7,930 bases of DNA from an uncultured Desulfurellaceae bacterium (GTDB lineage: Bacteria > Campylobacterota_A > Desulfurellia > Desulfurellales > Hippeaceae): the NCBI GenBank assembly GCA_913056505.1, contig CAJXLZ010000039.1:1-7930 (forward strand), written 5' to 3'. This document shows positions 1 to 5,689 of this stretch, one piece after another. The notes under the pieces were generated by a model. It made no database searches. It was not told the origin of the DNA and saw only the letters and a list, made by a program, of their open reading frames with translations. Position numbers and translations under genes: made by a program. Within the stretch, counting starts at the first letter, position 1. Each line of letters opens with the position of its first letter.

Positions 1-547
1 TTACAGATCCGTCTTCTTCCGCATAACCTAACCACGCAAGTGCTATCCCAAAGGCTTCGACACATGAACGAACCGTTTCTCTTGCTCTGGTCTCAACCTC
101 AAGGGCTTGGCTAAGCCGAGCTGCTTCATTATAGAGCCAGGAAAGCATTTGTGCTTGATTTTGGAGCTTTTCCTCCCTTTCCTTCCTCTCACTGATATCC
201 CGAATGGTCGCCACCGCCAGATAACCCTCCCCTTTTTTTATGGGAGAGACAGAAATCTCTATGGGAATCTTTTCTCCTGACTTGGTCTTTGCAGTAAGCT
301 CCAGAGTCTTTTCCACTACAGGACCAAGACCGGTTTTCTTGAAGCGTTCAAAACCCCTTTCAAAATCTTGCAAATACTCTTCGGGCATAAGGATTTTGTG
401 CACATCCTTTCCCATGATTTCTTCAGCCGAGAATCCGAATATCCTCTCTGCTGAAGCATTCCAGGATATCACCTTACCATGTTCGTCTATCATTACTAAA
501 GCATCAAAAGCATTATCCATAATCTGTATTTTTATATTGTCTTTCAT
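1..547 (-). CDS. PAS-GAF sensor protein, N-terminal part (truncated by window edge)
   Basis: Translating the minus strand from the ATG at 547-545 gives 182 open codons with no stop before the window edge. Residues about 8-118 are a PAS domain: it opens with the MDNAFDALVMIDEHGKV stretch, continues with WNASAERIFGFSAEE (29-43) and closes with the typical PAC ending ATIRDISERK (113-122). Residues 122-150 are a charged, probably helical linker. From about 153, ETVRSCVEAFGIALAWLGY looks like the start of a GAF domain. There is no signal peptide or membrane helix, so this part is cytosolic. PAS-GAF architectures usually end in a histidine kinase, GGDEF or similar output domain; that part lies outside the window, so the output is unknown. 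The start is set by GAGGTG at 553-558, five bases upstream. The gene points away from the operon and is clearly richer in G+C, suggesting a separate history. Confidence 0.85.
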   Translation of the reverse strand, partial: MKDNIKIQIMDNAFDALVMIDEHGKVISWNASAERIFGFSAEEIMGKDVHKILMPEEYLQDFERGFERFKKTGLGPVVEKTLELTAKTKSGEKIPIEISVSPIKKGEGYLAVATIRDISERKEREEKLQNQAQMLSWLYNEAARLSQALEVETRARETVRSCVEAFGIALAWLGYAEEDGSV

Positions 548-552
548 ATTCA

Positions 553-558
553 CACCTC
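553..558 (-). promoter_or_regulatory. Ribosome binding site of the PAS-GAF gene
   Basis: On the minus strand GAGGTG lies five bases before the ATG at 547-545. It is the only good Shine-Dalgarno match upstream of the PAS domain and fixes the start. Confidence 0.7.
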
Positions 559-635
559 AAGATTCTCCTGATCTCTTAAGCCGTCCCAAGCTAACACAGT
601 ATGACGGGAATATTACCTTTTGTTTCCATTCTAGT

Positions 636-663
636 TATTTATCCCATTTATTTCCTATGTCAA
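636..663 (-). promoter_or_regulatory. Possible promoter of the PAS-GAF gene
   Basis: On the minus strand a consensus TTGACA (663-658) is followed 16 bases later by TAAATA (641-636), or 14 bases later by GATAAA (643-638). The -35 box is perfect, but neither -10 candidate is good at a standard distance. The position, roughly 90 bases before the PAS-GAF start, is suitable. It remains a weak call. Confidence 0.35.
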
Positions 664-683
664 GTAACTTTCAGGTGAAAAAT

Positions 684-706
684 GCAGAATGGGGTTAAAT
701 TTCTGC
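684..706 (-). terminator. Possible intrinsic terminator, minus strand
   Basis: GCAGAA (684-689) and TTCTGC (701-706) form a perfect 6-bp stem with an 11-base loop. Read on the minus strand the stem is followed by ATTTTT (683-678), which resembles an intrinsic terminator, and it lies nine bases after the stop of the putative remnant at 715-846. On the plus strand the T-run is five bases away, so it would be weaker there. The short stem limits confidence. Confidence 0.35.
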
Positions 707-805
707 TTGACTTTTTAACCAATGATCTGCTGTTTGATTTCATCTATGCGTTTCCGTAGTCCCTTGTCGGATACCATTATTTTTACAAGCGGCAACGGGG
801 AAATT

Positions 806-823
806 AAGTTTGAATTTAAACTT
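806..823. promoter_or_regulatory. Near-palindrome over the hom -35 box, possible operator
   Basis: AAGTTTGAATTTAAACTT is symmetric in eight of its nine base pairs (only G812/T817 breaks it) and is centred within the -35 hexamer. A dimeric repressor bound here would block the promoter. Its left half, read from 809, matches the TNTGAAT half of the ArgR box consensus; the right half does not fit well. In AT-rich DNA such symmetry can arise by chance. Confidence 0.3.
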
Positions 824-838
824 TGTAATTTGTATACT
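810..838 (+). promoter_or_regulatory. Sigma-70-type promoter of the hom-argH-recJ-nrdJ operon
   Basis: TTGAAT (810-815) and TATACT (833-838) are separated by exactly 17 bases; each matches the sigma-70 consensus at five of six positions. Transcription would start near 845, giving a leader of about 30 bases before the hom ATG. The -35 box lies inside an 18-bp near-palindrome. No other convincing promoter is seen before hom, and the following genes overlap or nearly touch, so this probably drives the whole operon. Confidence 0.65.
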
Positions 839-858
839 ACTATTCGCTACTATGCAAA

Positions 859-865
859 AGGGGTG
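859..865 (+). promoter_or_regulatory. Ribosome binding site of hom
   Basis: AGGGGTG lies nine bases before the ATG at 875. An in-frame ATG at 866 directly abuts this site and is too close to be used, so the site selects 875, which gives the usual family N-terminus beginning just before the nucleotide-binding glycines. Confidence 0.7.
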
Positions 866-874
866 ATGTATAAT

Positions 875-2170
875 ATGAAAAGGATAAATATAGGTTTGTT
901 AGGAGCAGGCACTGTTGGCTCGGGTGTTATTAAAATACTAACCGAAAACGCTGACATTATAAGCAAAAGACTGGGGTTTGAGCTTAATTTGAAAAAAATA
1001 TATTCACGCAGCATAAGAAGCGATGTGAAGAAAAGAGTAGAAAAACTTATTGTTGATGATTATAAAGAGCTGTTAGAAGATGACATTGATATAACTGTTG
1101 AGCTTATCGGCGGAGAAGAATTTGCAAAAGATTTTGTTTTAGAAAGTATTGAAAAAAAGAAAAGCGTGGTAACTGCCAATAAGGCTCTGCTTGCAAATTA
1201 CGGTTTTGAGATATTTCAAAAAGCATTTTCAAATAGGGTTGATGTAGGATATGAAGCGAGCGTGGCAGGCGGCATTCCTATTATAAAGGCTATAAAAGAA
1301 TCGTTATCTGCAAACAACATCCTTTCCATAAGAGGCATAGTAAATGGAACGTGCAACTATATACTGACAAAGATGTTAGAGGATGAAAAACCGTTTGAAG
1401 AGGTGTTAAAAACAGCACAGGATGAGGGTTTTGCCGAAAAAGATCCCTCTTTTGATGTTGACGGTATTGATTCAGCGCATAAAATGGCTATCTTATCTTC
1501 CATATCATTCGGTACAGATATAAAAGAACAAGATGTTTATACCGAAGGCATAAGAGATATAACATATATGGATATAAAATTTGCAGATGATCTTGGATAC
1601 CGAATAAAACTGCTTGGTATTGCGAATACAAACGATAAGGGAATTGATGTAAGAGTTCATCCAGCCATGATAAAAAAAGGAGATATTTTGGCAAAGATTG
1701 ACGGTGCTTATAATGCGATTAAGGTATGCTGTGATATGGCGGAAGACACAGTGTATATAGGCAAAGGTGCGGGCAGTCTGCCTACGGCAAGTGCTGTTGT
1801 TTCTGATATTATGGATATAGCAAGGAATATAAAGCATTCATCGCACCTGCGTATCCCTCTAATGTCCTTTCCATTTAATTATGTGACAAAAAAAGAGATT
1901 GTTGATATTAATAATTTGAAAATGCGCTACTATTTAAGATTTACAGTCAAAGATTCTGCGGGGATGCTTTCAAAAATATCAGGCGTATTGGGCGAAAAAA
2001 ATATCAGTATAAAGAGTGTTATACAACCCAATAAAGACAGCCAATGGGTGCCTTTGATGGTTATGACCCATGATGCATATGAAAAGGATGTTAAGGAAGC
2101 ATTAAGTATAATAGATAAAATGAGCATAGTAAAAGATAAAACGCTACTTATAAGGGTTGAAGATGAGTAA
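875..2170 (+). CDS. hom: Homoserine dehydrogenase with C-terminal ACT domain
   Basis: This 431-residue cytosolic enzyme reduces aspartate semialdehyde to homoserine with NAD(P)H, the branch step towards threonine and methionine. The N-terminal Rossmann fold carries GLLGAGTVGSG (7-17) with the GxGxxG glycines G10, G12 and G15. TANKALLA (100-107) holds the conserved lysine K103, and GYEASVAGGIPI (125-135 region) and NGTCNYILT (157-165) are family signatures. FDVDGIDSAHKMAIL contains D199 and K203, matching the catalytic Asp/Lys pair (D219 and K223 in the yeast enzyme). The catalytic domain ends near 330. From about 351, YYLRFTVKDSAGMLSKISG begins an ACT domain of roughly 75 residues, which in this family usually mediates feedback control, commonly by threonine. 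Length is normal and no key residue is missing. It is the first gene of the operon and overlaps argH by eight bases. Confidence 0.96.
   Translation: MKRINIGLLGAGTVGSGVIKILTENADIISKRLGFELNLKKIYSRSIRSDVKKRVEKLIVDDYKELLEDDIDITVELIGGEEFAKDFVLESIEKKKSVVTANKALLANYGFEIFQKAFSNRVDVGYEASVAGGIPIIKAIKESLSANNILSIRGIVNGTCNYILTKMLEDEKPFEEVLKTAQDEGFAEKDPSFDVDGIDSAHKMAILSSISFGTDIKEQDVYTEGIRDITYMDIKFADDLGYRIKLLGIANTNDKGIDVRVHPAMIKKGDILAKIDGAYNAIKVCCDMAEDTVYIGKGAGSLPTASAVVSDIMDIARNIKHSSHLRIPLMSFPFNYVTKKEIVDINNLKMRYYLRFTVKDSAGMLSKISGVLGEKNISIKSVIQPNKDSQWVPLMVMTHDAYEKDVKEALSIIDKMSIVKDKTLLIRVEDE
2152..2156 (+). promoter_or_regulatory. Ribosome binding site of argH inside hom
   Basis: AAGGG, within the last codons of hom, lies six bases before the ATG at 2163. 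The in-frame TTG at 2157 directly touches the site and is too close, so 2163 is preferred; it gives the typical ArgH start MSKKLWGGRF. Confidence 0.6.
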
Positions 2171-3983
2171 AAAATTGTGGGGCGGACGATTTTTAAAGAG
2201 CACGGATAGAGTTATGGAGGATTTCTCCGAATCGATAAGCTATGATAAAAGGCTCTATAAACAAGATATAGCAGGCAGCATAGCTCATGCAAAAATGCTT
2301 GCCAAACAAAACATAATAAAAGAAGAGGAATCTGAGAAAATCGTAGATGGGCTTTTGAAGATAAAACATATGATAGATGAGGGATCATTCGAATTTTCCG
2401 TTGAAGATGAAGATATACATATGAATATAGAACGGAAGCTTATAGAAAGTATAGGAAAAACAGGCGGAAAATTGCATACAGCAAGAAGCAGAAATGATCA
2501 GGTGGCACTGGATATAAGGTTATTTTTAAGGGATGCGTCTATAGAAATAATAGGCAAAATTGATATATTGCTCAAAAAGTTAGTTGATGTTGCTAAGCAG
2601 TACATCGAGTTTGTTATGCCGGGGTTTACCCATATGCAGCATGCTCAACCCGTGCTTTTCTCTCATTATATCCTTGCATATTACGAAAAATTTAAGCGTG
2701 ATAGAGAGAGATTCTTAGACAATATTAAACGTATCGATGTTATGCCTTTGGGAAGCTGCGCATTGGCCGGTACGAGTTTTCCTATAGATAGACGCTATGT
2801 GGCAGAACAGCTAAAATTTTCCTCCATATCCAAAAATTCTATAGATGCGGTTTCAGACCGCGATTTTGCGATAGAGTTTCTAAATAATGCCGCCATATTT
2901 GCTATGCACACATCAAGACTCTCTGAAGAACTTATTCTATTCTCAACGGCAGAATTTAAGTTCATAGATTTACCGGATGAATTTTGTACAGGTTCGAGCA
3001 TTATGCCTCAAAAGAAAAATCCGGATGCGCTGGAGTTAATCAGGGGGAAAACAGCAAGAATTTACGGAAATTTGACCTCTCTGCTTGTGCTTATGAAATC
3101 TTTGCCTCTATCCTATGACAGAGATATGCAGGAAGACAAAGAGCCTATTTTTGACTCTGTTGACACCATAAACAGCATATTGGATCTACTTATACGTCTG
3201 ATTCCCGGCATTAAACCTAACAAAGAATCTTTAGAAAACGCACTAAAAAAAGGGTTTATAACTGCAACGGATTTGGCAGATTATCTCGCCAAAAAAGGCA
3301 TGCCTTTTAGGGAAGCTCACAAAATATGCGGCGAGATTGTTGCCTACGCTGAAAAAGAAAAAAAACGTTTAGAAGAGCTATCTATAGAGGAAGTAAAAAA
3401 TTTTTCAGACCTTATTGAAAGTGATGTACTTAATGTACTGCACTACAGAAAAGCTGTCGACTCAAGAAAAAGCTATGGCGGAACTGCTACTGCAAATGTT
3501 TTATCTATGATAAAAAAAGCCGAAAGTGAGTTGAGCGGTGAGACACAAGATGCCGTTTTGTGTCCAAGATGTTCATTCCCGGTAAAAATATATAAAAATC
3601 CTATACCGACAGTTGATATTATTATCAACATCGATAACAAGATAGTGCTTATAAGGCGTAAGAATCCACCTTATGGCTGGGCAATACCGGGTGGTTTTAT
3701 AAACTACAAAGAATCGGCAGAAAACGCCGCAATACGCGAAGCAAAAGAGGAAACCTCATTGGATGTTCAATTGGAAGGAATTTTGGGCGTATATTCAGAA
3801 CCGGGCAGAGATCCGAGATTTCATACAATCACAACTGTATTTAAGGCAAGGTCTCAAGGCTTTCCAAAGGCAGGTGATGATGCTTTAGATATTGGTTTAT
3901 TTGATAAACAGCATTTACCTGAAGAGATAGTATTTGATCATAGAAAAATAATTATGGATTTTTTTAACTCGAAAAATGCTTAA
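2163..3983 (+). CDS. argH: Argininosuccinate lyase fused to a C-terminal Nudix hydrolase
   Basis: The first ~458 residues are a complete argininosuccinate lyase, which splits argininosuccinate into arginine and fumarate in the last step of arginine synthesis. Visible are the N-terminus KLWGGRF (4-10), HTARSRNDQVALD (105-117), GFTHMQHAQPV with T156 and H157, and the superfamily signature GSSIMPQKKNPD (277-288) holding the catalytic serine. Normal ArgH is about 460 residues; this frame continues to 606. Residues 467-606 are a Nudix hydrolase that cleaves nucleoside diphosphates linked to another group: CPRC (467-470), NPIPTVDIII (479-488) and a Nudix box with G511, E517, R525, E526, E529 and E530. 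The usual glycine near the end of the box is S532. This subtype most resembles ADP-ribose pyrophosphatase-like proteins, but the substrate is not certain. No stop or Shine-Dalgarno site separates the parts, so one polypeptide is expected. It overlaps hom and recJ by eight bases each. Confidence 0.94.
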   Translation: MSKKLWGGRFLKSTDRVMEDFSESISYDKRLYKQDIAGSIAHAKMLAKQNIIKEEESEKIVDGLLKIKHMIDEGSFEFSVEDEDIHMNIERKLIESIGKTGGKLHTARSRNDQVALDIRLFLRDASIEIIGKIDILLKKLVDVAKQYIEFVMPGFTHMQHAQPVLFSHYILAYYEKFKRDRERFLDNIKRIDVMPLGSCALAGTSFPIDRRYVAEQLKFSSISKNSIDAVSDRDFAIEFLNNAAIFAMHTSRLSEELILFSTAEFKFIDLPDEFCTGSSIMPQKKNPDALELIRGKTARIYGNLTSLLVLMKSLPLSYDRDMQEDKEPIFDSVDTINSILDLLIRLIPGIKPNKESLENALKKGFITATDLADYLAKKGMPFREAHKICGEIVAYAEKEKKRLEELSIEEVKNFSDLIESDVLNVLHYRKAVDSRKSYGGTATANVLSMIKKAESELSGETQDAVLCPRCSFPVKIYKNPIPTVDIIINIDNKIVLIRRKNPPYGWAIPGGFINYKESAENAAIREAKEETSLDVQLEGILGVYSEPGRDPRFHTITTVFKARSQGFPKAGDDALDIGLFDKQHLPEEIVFDHRKIIMDFFNSKNA

Positions 3984-5676
3984 CGATTTTGAAGCAAAAA
4001 ATATACAGGGAGAATATAAGAGCATACACATAAATAATGTATGCAAAAAAAATAGTGTCGTGTATGAATACGGAATAAAAATGCATGAGTTAACAAAAAT
4101 TCTCCTATCATCAAGAGACATAGATAGCAAGGATGCTGCTCATAATTTTCTTTTTCCGTCCTTATCTAAAATGCATAATCCTTTTCTGCTTTCAGATATG
4201 GAGATAGCCGTCTTGAGAATTATCGCCTCTATAGAAAGCAACAAGGCAATCCTGATTGCAGGTGATTATGATGCAGATGGCGTCACAGCAACAAGCTTGT
4301 TGTTAAGCTTTTTTAAAGAAATAGGTGCTGATGCACATTATTACATACCTAAACGTTCAGACGGATACGGCTTAGGTTTGAATGCTATTAAGGTTGCAAA
4401 AGATTACAATATTGATCTTATTATTACGGTAGATAACGGCATAACAAGCATCGATGAAATAGAGTTTGCCAAACAGATAGGTATCGATGTTGTTGTGACA
4501 GACCATCATGAACCGCAAGATGAACTACCTGATGCTTATGCTGTTGTCAATCCCAAAAGGGCAGATTCTAAATTTCCGTTCAGGGAGTTGTCGGGGGTTG
4601 GCGTAGCATTTAATTTAATTATGGCTCTCAGATATAAATTGAGAAAAAGGGGCTATTTTAAGAATATCAAGGAGCCTAACCTAAAACAATATTTAGATCT
4701 GGTAGCACTTGGAACGCTGGCGGATGTTGTTCCATTGCTTGATGAAAATAGAATTTATGTGAAATTTGGATTAAACAGCTATAGGCCTGCCATAGAGGAA
4801 TTAAAAAATGTTGCCGGCATAAATAACAAGTTGAATACACACCATATAGGATTTATGCTTGCTCCAAGAATAAATGCTGCGGGTAGGCTATATGATGCAT
4901 CTATAGCCGTTGATATGTTTTTAGAAGATGACGAGGATAAGATTAGAGAAATAGCTCTACGCCTTAATGAAATCAACAAAGAGAGACAAAAACTTCAGGC
5001 TGAAATAGTAGATGAGATAGAACAACATATAGTAAACAACGATGACCTTATTGCTGTAGCATCAAATACAAATTGGCACAGGGGCGTTATAGGTGTAGCT
5101 GCAAGCTCATTATCTCACAAATACTCAAAACCCGTAATAATTATAAGCAAGGGTCAACAACAGGCTATCGGCAGCGGCAGAAGTGTTGAAGGTGTTAATT
5201 TATTTGATTTGGTGCAAAAATCCTCTAGCATGCTTGAGAGGTTTGGCGGTCACAAAATGGCTGTAGGAATAACAATTAAAAACAAGCATATAGAAAGTTT
5301 TCAGAAAAAAATAAATGAAATAGCAAAAGATACATATGGAACAATGAAACGCATAAAAAAAGAAAATGTAGATTGTGAGGTAGCTCTTAGATGTTTTAAT
5401 AGAGATCTTTTACTTGAACTATCCAGACTCGAACCTTATGGCCCCGCCAACCAAGAACCCAACTTTATAGTTAAGGATGCCGCAATAAAAGATGTCAAAA
5501 TGATTATGGGCAAATATCCAAGAGTGCTTGTTGATGATGGTACCGATAGAATATGGATGGCGTATTTCAATAAAGATGTTACTATTGATATAAATAGAAG
5601 ATATTCGTTTATTTTTAATGCGAAAATTAATAACGGATATGACTCTTTTACAATAAAAGATATACTATTAAGCTAA
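3976..5676 (+). CDS. recJ: Single-stranded-DNA-specific exonuclease RecJ
   Basis: RecJ degrades single-stranded DNA 5' to 3' in recombination and mismatch repair, using two metal ions bound by DHH-family motifs. All are present: DYDADG (97-102), VDNG (152-155), DHHE (176-179), NPKR (192-195), and ALGTLADVVPL (244-254) with D250. The DHHA1 part follows with APRINAAGR (296-304), NWHRGVIGVAAS (366-377), SGRS (400-403) and GGHKMAVG (424-431). The C-terminal OB-like region includes LEPYGPANQEPNF (485-497). The length of 566 residues is normal. The ATG at 3976 overlaps the argH stop by eight bases and has no good Shine-Dalgarno site, so translation may rely on coupling. M36 is a poor alternative because it lies inside the family's N-terminal helices. 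Codon 15 is AAG behind a strong AGGGAGA, so the start is uncertain although the gene is not. Confidence 0.95.
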   Translation: MLNDFEAKNIQGEYKSIHINNVCKKNSVVYEYGIKMHELTKILLSSRDIDSKDAAHNFLFPSLSKMHNPFLLSDMEIAVLRIIASIESNKAILIAGDYDADGVTATSLLLSFFKEIGADAHYYIPKRSDGYGLGLNAIKVAKDYNIDLIITVDNGITSIDEIEFAKQIGIDVVVTDHHEPQDELPDAYAVVNPKRADSKFPFRELSGVGVAFNLIMALRYKLRKRGYFKNIKEPNLKQYLDLVALGTLADVVPLLDENRIYVKFGLNSYRPAIEELKNVAGINNKLNTHHIGFMLAPRINAAGRLYDASIAVDMFLEDDEDKIREIALRLNEINKERQKLQAEIVDEIEQHIVNNDDLIAVASNTNWHRGVIGVAASSLSHKYSKPVIIISKGQQQAIGSGRSVEGVNLFDLVQKSSSMLERFGGHKMAVGITIKNKHIESFQKKINEIAKDTYGTMKRIKKENVDCEVALRCFNRDLLLELSRLEPYGPANQEPNFIVKDAAIKDVKMIMGKYPRVLVDDGTDRIWMAYFNKDVTIDINRRYSFIFNAKINNGYDSFTIKDILLS

Positions 5677-5678
5677 AA

Positions 5679-5684
5679 AGGGAG
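5679..5684 (+). promoter_or_regulatory. Ribosome binding site of nrdJ
   Basis: AGGGAG lies five bases before the ATG at 5690, in the 13-base gap after the recJ stop. It is the strongest Shine-Dalgarno sequence in the operon, so nrdJ may be translated independently of recJ. Confidence 0.75.
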
Positions 5685-5689
5685 AATTT

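Larger units (their letters stand above)
715..846 (-). pseudogene. Possible 3' remnant of an unidentified minus-strand gene
   Basis: The minus strand is open for 43 codons from 846 to the TAA at 717-715; two TAG codons (852-847) close it upstream. The last 20 residues, from MVSDKGLRKR through IDEIKQQIIG, look like a charged helical protein end. They fall in a patch of about 40% G+C that uses codons such as CGG, CGC and GAC, more like the PAS-GAF gene than hom. No ribosome site precedes the only ATG (777-775), and a terminator-like hairpin follows the stop. It could be the end of a gene cut off when the hom promoter region was joined to it, or chance. I do not recognise the family. Confidence 0.2.
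548..874. other. Divergent intergenic region between PAS-GAF gene and hom
   Basis: This 327-base stretch separates two divergent genes. The plus-strand frame upstream of hom stays open back to 722, but that extension looks unlike any homoserine dehydrogenase and lacks a ribosome site, so I treat it as non-coding. From left to right it contains: a weak inverted repeat, CCGTC (581-585) with GACGG (603-607); a possible minus-strand promoter (636-663); the palindrome TTTCAGGTGAAA (669-680); two overlapping hairpins (684-720); a possible minus-strand gene remnant (715-846); and the hom promoter with a palindromic element (806-838). No tRNA or recognised riboswitch is visible. Confidence 0.7.

Noticed and set aside
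240..698. Plus-strand open frame of 152 codons
   Set aside because: It lies mostly opposite the PAS-GAF gene, whose minus-strand translation has clear PAS motifs; the plus-strand product has no recognisable domain and no ribosome site.
707..735. TTGACT at 707-712 as a second hom promoter
   Set aside because: No acceptable -10 box lies 16-18 bases downstream (CTGTTT at 17), and the promoter at 810-838 is much better.
722..874. 51-codon N-terminal extension of hom
   Set aside because: The family starts just before the GxGxxG motif, the promoter (810-838) lies inside the extension, and AGGGGTG at 859-865 points to the ATG at 875.
3531..3563. Independent start for the Nudix domain (in-frame TTG codons before CPRC)
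   Set aside because: No good Shine-Dalgarno sequence stands before them and no ATG is in frame near the domain start, so a single fused product is the simpler reading.
4045..4052. Run of eight A's near the 5' end of recJ, as a possible slippage or phase-variation site
   Set aside because: Similar A-runs are common in this AT-rich DNA, the frame is intact, and RecJ is not a usual phase-variable gene.
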